From: Hydractinia symbiolongicarpus
Lineage: Eukaryota > Cnidaria > Hydrozoa > Anthoathecata > Hydractiniidae
Direction: 5' to 3'
DNA: 64,000 nt
Assembly (NCBI RefSeq): GCF_029227915.1
Contig: NC_079882.1
Coordinates: forward strand, 12,276,001-12,340,000
Made by a program: the position numbers and the translations under genes. The notes beneath the pieces were generated by a model. The model was given only the letters and a program-made list of their open reading frames with translations. It was not told the origin of the DNA and made no database searches. Position 1 is the first letter of the stretch. Each line of letters begins with the position of its first letter. Shown piece by piece: positions 57,887-64,000 of this stretch.

Positions 57887-58857
57887 CAAAGAATTCTGAA
57901 AAAGAATTAATTTGTTTTTTCAACAATTTTTGTGCTTTTGTCTATTCGCTTCTGTTATGGATTTGCAGTTATTTTGTTGTAAATATATTTTTAAATGTAT
58001 TTCATACAATATTTTGTTGATTACTTTGTTTTAAATCGAATTTAAAAATTCGAATGAAACAGCTTGACAAATTTCTGTTGTTAGTCAAACAATACAATGT
58101 ATTTTTCGTGAGTTTTTTTTATTATCAACTTTTTAATATTCTAAGTCTATGTTACTTAGAAAATATTCACTCCACCTGTTATTTCATTATTTTTTTTGAC
58201 AAATGTTTTTTTTCTGATGGTGCTTGGTAAAGTTTTCAGTAAGAAGTTGAATAGTGTTTTAAGTTCCAACTTGAGGTTCACGTCAGACTAGACACTATGA
58301 TGACTGACCATTATCCTTTCCTTAAAGTATTTGGATTTAGAACTTGTGCTGAATTTGATAAGACATATTGACCACCTCTGCGTTTCAAAAAACAAATACT
58401 TTAGAATACATGAAAATATGTCGCCTACATTGAAAATAAAATCTATTTTTCTCAATTAGAGGATTTCTACACCCAAAGTGAAATTAAAACGATTTGATTC
58501 ACCATGTGATGGATTTTTTAAGATTATTCCCATAATTTTTATACATACTTTTACATCAATTTGGGCAAAGCTGGGCAAACTCAACTCAATGGCATTTTTC
58601 TTTAATCAAATGGAAAAACAAATATTGTTAATTTATATTTTTTTCCTAATTCTCGATATTTCTTGTAAATATTTATTTTTTTTAAATTTGAATAAATATT
58701 TTGAATTTAGTGAATCTTTACATTTACAGTATTATAAAACTCTGAAACATTTAGAATTTATCATGCCAGGTGTTCCATAAAGAATAACATTAGAAATCTA
58801 CGTTTTAATTATAACATTACGAAGATAAATTAGTCGTTTAGATAAGCATAACATGCA
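57887..58857. other. USP47 3' region and upstream of the cGAS-like gene
   Basis: This 970-bp gap must hold the USP47 3' UTR and the promoter of the cGAS-like gene. AATAAA at 58435-58440 is a possible polyadenylation signal for USP47. The ORF at 58478-58780 is low-complexity, rich in F, I and L, and not supported as a gene. Confidence 0.4.
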
Positions 58858-61002
58858 ATGGCATCCATGATTCAAGTTTTAACAGATGTTTATGCTGAAA
58901 CAATTTCACTTGATGACGATGTCTCAAAAAGAGCAAAAAAGATTGTTACTGAGGTGGTCAAGGACACATTCATCAATGCAATGAGAGAAGAAGACGTACT
59001 TTTTGAATCATTATATCAAAATATATTTTATACCGGTTCGTTCTATGACAGACTAAGAGTTGGTGAAGCCACAGAGTTTGATTTGAATGTTGTGTTGAAG
59101 CTACCATTTTCGTACAGTAATGATATTTGCTTTTATGATAAAGATTCCACCGTTGGTAAAACATTCGGAGTAGTTCCAGGATATGCATTGCTATGTTCTA
59201 AAAAGTCCTTTGATTTGCTTATGCCACGGACTCACTCTCGATATAATGATTATAAAAAACTAGAGAATTTTTTTGTACCCACTTCTGGGTATTATGTTTT
59301 CCGCCCTGAAAAGTTACAAAGCTGGTTCAATGGCGTGGCTGTCAAAGCGAGATCAAACGTTATCAGGAAAAAACTATATGTGCCTGGTATGGGAAACATA
59401 ACAATTAAAATCGTGAAAACTGGACCTGCTACTACGTTGAATATCTTAGCAGATGAAGCAGATGGTTTGAGCATAGATGTGGATTTGGTGCCTGTAATTC
59501 AATTTCAATCTGATCAAGTATTTCTAGTACCAAAACCTCATAGTAGTGACGAAAAGATGTGGCGTTTATCCTACCCATTACATGTTTATGCTGAAACAAT
59601 TTCACTTGATGACGATGTCTCAAAAAGAGCAAAAAAGATTGTTACTGAGGTGGTCAAGGACACATTCATCAATGCAATGAGAGAAGAAGACGTACTTTTT
59701 GAATCATTATATCAAAATATATTTTATACCGGTTCGTTCTATGACAGACTAAGAGTTGGTGAAGCCACAGAGTTTGATTTGAATGTTGTGTTGAAGCTAC
59801 CATTTTCGTACAGTAATGATATTTGCTTTTATGATAAAGATTCCACCGTTGGTAAAACATTCGGAGTAGTTCCAGGATATGCATTGCTATGTTCTAAAAA
59901 GTCCTTTGATTTGCTTATGCCACGGACTCACTCTCGATATAATGATTATAAAAAACTAGAGAATTTTTTTGTACCCACTTCTGGGTATTATGTTTTCCGC
60001 CCTGAAAAGTTACAAAGCTGGTTCAATGGCGTGGCTGTCAAAGCGAGATCAAACGTTATCAGGAAAAGAAAACTATATGTGCCTGGTATGGGAAACATAA
60101 CAATTAAAATCATGAAAACTGGACCTGCTACTACGTTGAATATCTTAGCAGATGAAGCAGATGGTTTGAGCATAGATGTGGATTTGGTGCCTGTAATTCA
60201 ATTTCAATCTGATCAAGTATTTCTAGTACCAAAACCTCATAGTAGTGACGAAAAGATGTGGCGTTTATCCTACCCATTACGTGAAAGAAAAATCATTTAT
60301 GATAACAGCTGTGCCAAGAAGGTGATCAAACTTTTAAAGCGATTTCGCGATATGCAAGGTGCCCCATGGGTGAAGATGTCGAGCTATTATTTGAAAACAC
60401 TTGTAATGTTGACGCTGGAAGACAAATGGCATGAAAAACAATTTGATAAATTTTTTATAGAGTGCCTGGAGAAGTTACTTGTTTGTGTAAAGGAGCATTT
60501 TTTACCCTTCTACTTTGATTCTGAATGTAACTTATTTGAAAATATTAACTCTTCAACAATGAGAAACATCGAGGGACGATTAAAACGAGTCCTAAAAGAT
60601 ATCACAACCAACTGTGTCACTCATCCAGAGGGAATTCGAAAATATTTTATGCAGAAGGAATGCAATCCTGAAAGTGATAGTGGTACTAGTTGCAGTCAAG
60701 TAGTTCGTCGATATAAACCTATGATGATTCCTCCAGACGATGATAATGATGATGATGATGGTGATTTCGGTGATGATGATTATGATAATTGCAAACCAGC
60801 AAATGGAAGTACAGTATCAGTTGGGAAATTTGTAGGTGGAGCTATTGCAGTTGGAGCTGTGGCATTAGGAGTTACGGCAGCTGTAGGAGTTGTGAGCGCT
60901 GTAGCTGAAGCAAGAAAGAATGAACGCAGGAAAGATGAGCGCAGACAACTTGCTGGGACTAATAATGATGACCGACAGAGTGACGAATGCTTGCTAATGT
61001 GA
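58858..61002 (+). CDS. cGAS/Mab-21-like nucleotidyltransferase with tandemly duplicated catalytic core
   Basis: An uninterrupted 714-residue ORF. cGAS-like receptors sense nucleic acid and make cyclic dinucleotides for STING; that role is inferred by family. Residues 11-242 hold an NTase core: GS motif TGSFYDRL (Gly60, Ser61), catalytic acids in TEFDL (Glu73, Asp75), third acid in SIDVDLVP (Asp207 or Asp209). The same core then repeats at residues 243-475 (GS at 292-293, Glu305, Asp307, acids at 440/442). A single Mab-21-type helical C-terminal half follows (KVIKLLKRFRD, SSYYLKTLVMLTLED). No cGAS-type zinc thumb is seen. The tail has an Asp-rich linker (about 625-648), a Gly/Ala-rich hydrophobic segment (about 658-681), a basic RKNERRKDERR stretch and C-terminal CLLM, a CAAX-like farnesylation signal. 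Animal cGLRs are usually about 350-550 residues with one core. Confidence 0.88.
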   Translation: MASMIQVLTDVYAETISLDDDVSKRAKKIVTEVVKDTFINAMREEDVLFESLYQNIFYTGSFYDRLRVGEATEFDLNVVLKLPFSYSNDICFYDKDSTVGKTFGVVPGYALLCSKKSFDLLMPRTHSRYNDYKKLENFFVPTSGYYVFRPEKLQSWFNGVAVKARSNVIRKKLYVPGMGNITIKIVKTGPATTLNILADEADGLSIDVDLVPVIQFQSDQVFLVPKPHSSDEKMWRLSYPLHVYAETISLDDDVSKRAKKIVTEVVKDTFINAMREEDVLFESLYQNIFYTGSFYDRLRVGEATEFDLNVVLKLPFSYSNDICFYDKDSTVGKTFGVVPGYALLCSKKSFDLLMPRTHSRYNDYKKLENFFVPTSGYYVFRPEKLQSWFNGVAVKARSNVIRKRKLYVPGMGNITIKIMKTGPATTLNILADEADGLSIDVDLVPVIQFQSDQVFLVPKPHSSDEKMWRLSYPLRERKIIYDNSCAKKVIKLLKRFRDMQGAPWVKMSSYYLKTLVMLTLEDKWHEKQFDKFFIECLEKLLVCVKEHFLPFYFDSECNLFENINSSTMRNIEGRLKRVLKDITTNCVTHPEGIRKYFMQKECNPESDSGTSCSQVVRRYKPMMIPPDDDNDDDDGDFGDDDYDNCKPANGSTVSVGKFVGGAIAVGAVALGVTAAVGVVSAVAEARKNERRKDERRQLAGTNNDDRQSDECLLM
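58886..60280 (+). repeat. in-frame tandem duplication, 696 and 699 bp, inside the cGAS-like gene
   Basis: Unit 1 is 58886-59581 and unit 2 is 59582-60280. By eye they differ only by one extra codon in unit 2 (atcaggaaaagaaaacta against atcaggaaaaaacta) and one substitution (aaaatcgtgaaa to aaaatcatgaaa, Val to Met). Both lengths are multiples of three, so the reading frame is kept. Identity above 99% including synonymous sites means a very recent event, or two alleles joined by the assembler. Confidence 0.95.
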
Positions 61003-62272
61003 CTTCTGCAGAAACGTTGCTGTTGTTGTTGTTTCTATTCTATCATTCGTTTATTGAGTATATACATTTTCAGTCTTAAGATTGCTAAAACCTAATGATA
61101 ATATTTAAATTTTACAAGATTTTAGCTTACACATACAATTTTGTACCCTATAGGAAAGAAATGCTTTTTATTCTTTTAATAAACTGTTTCGTAGCTTGTT
61201 AGATTGCTCGGGTTAAAGCCTTAGTTGCTTATCTTTTCATTTTTAGCCTGACCAGCTTCGTAGAAGTTGCTAAAGTTTTGACCCAAATATTAGCCCTTAG
61301 CAACTGAAAAACTTTAAAAAAAAGTGTATACGAGAAAGTTGTACAAAGAGAAATTTATAAATTAAAAAATAAATATAATATATAAAAGTATATAATATAT
61401 ATATAGGCCGTAGAGGTATTAGTTATAAAAATTTTAATGACAGTATTAGTGAGTTCTGATGTATTACTTTAAGATGTTATATATAACATTTTATTTACAC
61501 GTGGAAGAAATTAATACTTTGGAATTATATATTACGAATTTAAAAAAATATATATTAAAAAAAGTTAATAATATAATTAAGCTTCGCTTATCTTTTCTTT
61601 TCAAATGAGTGTTGTTGTTTTTTTTGAAGTTATTATTTAAAATACATATTTTATTTATTTTGAGATTCATAGGTTTACGCTGTCTTTTGTATATAATAAT
61701 ATTCTGGCAAAAATTAACTTCAAAGTCTTTAACGATTTAAAAGGCTTAATTTTCTGAAGACTGCTTCGATTTTTCCTTACAATATGTTGGCGTTTTCTTT
61801 CAGTTTAGTACTTCCTAGATTTTGCCATAATTTCGGAATAATTGATTTTGACAGTGTAGTTAATTTCAATTTTTTTGTTCGACTTATCTTTCCAGGATGA
61901 TAACTTTGCTTAGTTTAAGAACTTCGTATATGTGTTACAATTGGCAGTTAAACTGATCTATGATATCTTCTGCAAGTTTTAAACTAGTCTGTGTAATTTA
62001 AGTCAGTTAAACTGTATTTGCTATAAATAAAAAGTTTCTGTAATAAGAATGGTTATAACATAAAATTGAGATTCTTTCAAACTTCTCCCCAAATACTAAT
62101 TATAGTCAGACTTAGTCATTTCCTGCAAGCCAAAAGTATTTCAACAGGACATTGTTTCAATTGCGTTTTTGTGATATCTTAAGTTATCTTCTAACTAATG
62201 TTGTGTGTATGTTAATGTCTTTATTTACGATAACTGACTGTACAACTTTTATTAGATTATTATAATAATAAA
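61003..62272. other. gap between the cGAS-like gene and transaldolase
   Basis: Non-coding. It includes a short (ttgctgttg)-like run right after the stop, the likely polyadenylation signal at 61178-61183 and AT-microsatellite-like sequence near 61370-61410 (tatataatatatatatagg). The transaldolase promoter and 5' UTR must lie toward the right end; no specific element was singled out. Confidence 0.45.
61178..61183 (+). terminator. AATAAA polyadenylation signal, cGAS-like gene
   Basis: An AATAAA hexamer lies 176 bp after the stop codon in a T-rich context. It is the first canonical signal downstream, so it is the likely 3' end signal. Confidence 0.5.
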
Positions 62273-63935
62273 ATGGCCAACACACTTGAACAATTGAAGA
62301 AGCTCACCACTGTTGTAGCTGATACTGGAAATTTTGAAGGTAATCATTTTTGTGTGTATTGTTATTATGTACATCTCGATGTCACGTTGGAATAGCTAAC
62401 AAAAATTTGTAAGGGAAGCTCGGATAAACAAGTCCTGCAAGTTTGTTAATGCTGAGATATAAATGTAATTTAAAAATTTTCATTATTTGATGCGTGTTTC
62501 TATTTTTCAGCGATCGATCAGTATAAGCCAACTGATGCTACAACCAATCCTTCCTTAATTCTTGCTGCCAGTCAAATGAAACAGTATGAACATCTAGTGA
62601 AAGAAGCGGTTAAATCAGCTATAGTAGAAGCAGGGTAAAAAATTCGACAGTTTGATTCATAAACGACTACTCATTCGGTAACACAACTATCAAAGCTCGA
62701 ATCTCTTTTCATGGTTCTTAATTATACTACCATTTACGTTACGCCATTATCAAGCCAGAGATAGCAGTGAAAAGCTTGGAGATGAAAAACTGATTAACTA
62801 AAATCAAAAATTGTGTGGAGATTTTTTATACATGTTTCAAATTTGTGATTAAAGTTAAGCCGGTCCATCAAAAAAAATTTAGATTAAGTAAAATTCAAAG
62901 TGCCTCTCAATCAATCAATCAATCAATCAATGAAGGAAAATTAATGAAATTGCTATCATAACTAGATTGTATAGCAGTTTGTTCTAATCGTGCTATTATT
63001 TTTTTCGTTCTAGTGATGAAAATGAGCAAGTTACATTAGCTATCGATAAATTGGTATGTGATCAGATTGTCTTTTTTGTTGTTCGTTTGCTTACTGTTTA
63101 TCGTTATACTTTATCATGTGTCTCATGTGTTAATCTAATTTAAATAATCCCAAAACTATTATTTATTTGTTTAGTTTGTTAAATTCGGAATGGAAATTTT
63201 GAAAGTTGTACCTGGACGTGTATCTACAGAAGTTGATGCAAGGTGAATCATAGAACCCTGTGAACGTCATCAGTACTCCGAATAAATTCTTTCTGTAAAA
63301 TTTAATTTGTCTAACAAAGGCGAAAAGCCCACTTAAGTCAAATATCTGTAAATATAATCTCTCTTGTTGCAGGTTGTCGTTTGACAAGGAAGGACAAATT
63401 GAGAAGGCCAAGAAATTGATTTCTATGTACGAGAAGGAAGGAATTGATAAATCGCGTGTTTTAATCAAGTTGAGTTCCACATGGGAAGGAATTCAAGCAG
63501 CTAAGTATGTTGTAATTACTACTCACATTTCTAGTTATGACTGTTGTATCAAAAGGTCTGGTGATAAATTAGTTTATTTTCTTATTTAGGGTTTTAGAAG
63601 CCGATTTTGGAATTACATGTAATTTGACGTTACTTTTCGCTTTTGCACAGGTAGAAACTTTGAAGATTTTTTTGCCATTTTAGTAAATTTTATTCATAAA
63701 AAGAAAACGAGTTTAAAAAAGTTAAGTTCGTTTTATTTTTTCATGATCTGTACCATGACTTTCATTTTTATCGATTTTCATCGAAATATTGGACGCATTT
63801 TTCATCTGATGTATTTTTAGGCTGTAGCTTGTGCTGAAGCTAATGTAAATCTCATCTCTCCATTCGTTGGTCGTATATATGACTGGTACGTGAAAAGTAC
63901 TGGACAGAAAACATTTGCACCGAAAGAAGATCCAG
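62273..63935 (+). CDS. TALDO1: transaldolase, 5' part (runs off the window)
   Basis: Transaldolase transfers a dihydroxyacetone unit between sugar phosphates in the non-oxidative pentose phosphate pathway, in the cytosol. Exons: 62273-62339, 62511-62634, 63014-63053, 63175-63242, 63373-63504, 63590-63650 and 63821-63935. Phases all agree, with the last exon ending in phase 1 at a donor, so the gene continues. The start [19 protein letters not shown] is the family N-terminus. [14 protein letters not shown] carries the conserved DATTNPSL motif. [17 protein letters not shown] holds the Schiff-base lysine (IKLS). [18 protein letters not shown] and [12 protein letters not shown] match the barrel core. 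About 202 of the usual roughly 335 residues are in the window. Nothing looks damaged. Confidence 0.96.
62906..62931 (+). repeat. (TCAA)n microsatellite
   Basis: About six uninterrupted TCAA units sit in intron 2 of the transaldolase gene. Confidence 0.9.
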
Positions 63936-64000
63936 GTATTGGTTCATACATCATTTGTTTTTATCTTTGTTTATATCTTCACATTTATTGAAGTCACGAT

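Noticed and set aside
58478-58780. 100-codon plus-strand ORF just before the cGAS-like gene
   Set aside because: Low-complexity, rich in F, I, L and K, no motif; its position fits a 3' UTR or promoter region of neighbouring genes.
58973-60173. Minus-strand ORFs antisense to the cGAS-like gene, occurring as identical pairs
   Set aside because: They are shadows of the duplicated plus-strand coding sequence and carry no domain; the pairing simply mirrors the duplication.

Overview
The window looks like nuclear DNA of an animal, most likely a cnidarian and perhaps a hydrozoan. It is very AT-rich. Genes are split by short GT-AG introns, mostly 100-1000 bp. The host proteins are typical metazoan ones (WEE1 kinase, USP47, transaldolase, multi-Kazal inhibitor, cGAS-like receptor), and the mobile elements (Polinton-like PolB element, PHD-bearing LINE, TA-flanked MITEs, tRNA-derived SINE) fit a cnidarian-type genome. 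The species assignment is inference; I ran no search.

Layout. 1-10917: mostly non-coding, with one possible minus-strand exon (2632-2826) and a decayed LINE 3' tail (about 3200-3280). 10918-15021 (+): a secreted inhibitor with five Kazal domains, one per phase-1 exon, with a degenerate LINE in intron 3. About 15700-23300: a decayed Polinton/Maverick-like element holding two successive remnants of a protein-primed-type DNA polymerase B, a broken minus-strand gene and two broken plus-strand genes. 23300-25247: intergenic, with a 29-bp repeat, a G-run cluster and a 298-bp MITE. 25248-29260 (-): WEE1-family kinase, 14 coding exons. 29261-36405: intergenic, with a perfect 62-bp inverted repeat overlapping a LINE 3' end. 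36406-57886 (+): USP47 in 33 coding exons, all phases consistent, 1151 codons plus stop. Its 7.2-kb first intron carries a nearly intact LINE, a 53-bp tandem array, a tRNA-derived SINE, a 300-bp MITE and a second repeat block. 58858-61002 (+): an uninterrupted ORF for a cGAS/Mab-21-like nucleotidyltransferase. 62273-63935 (+): the first seven exons of transaldolase, running off the window end.

The most unusual locus is the cGAS-like gene. Its catalytic nucleotidyltransferase core (about 232 codons) is duplicated in tandem and in frame, with only one substitution and one 3-bp indel seen between copies. The single protein therefore has two apparently complete catalytic motif sets and one Mab-21-type C-terminal half. 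It ends in an acidic linker, a Gly/Ala-rich hydrophobic helix, a basic stretch and a CAAX-like CLLM terminus, suggesting a membrane-anchored tandem-catalytic cGLR, unless the duplication is an assembly artefact.

The host genes do not form a pathway together; they are ordinary neighbours. USP47, the cGAS-like gene and transaldolase lie head-to-tail on the plus strand with gaps of about 1 kb. Exon boundaries were placed by eye from splice-site consensus, reading-phase continuity and remembered family conservation.
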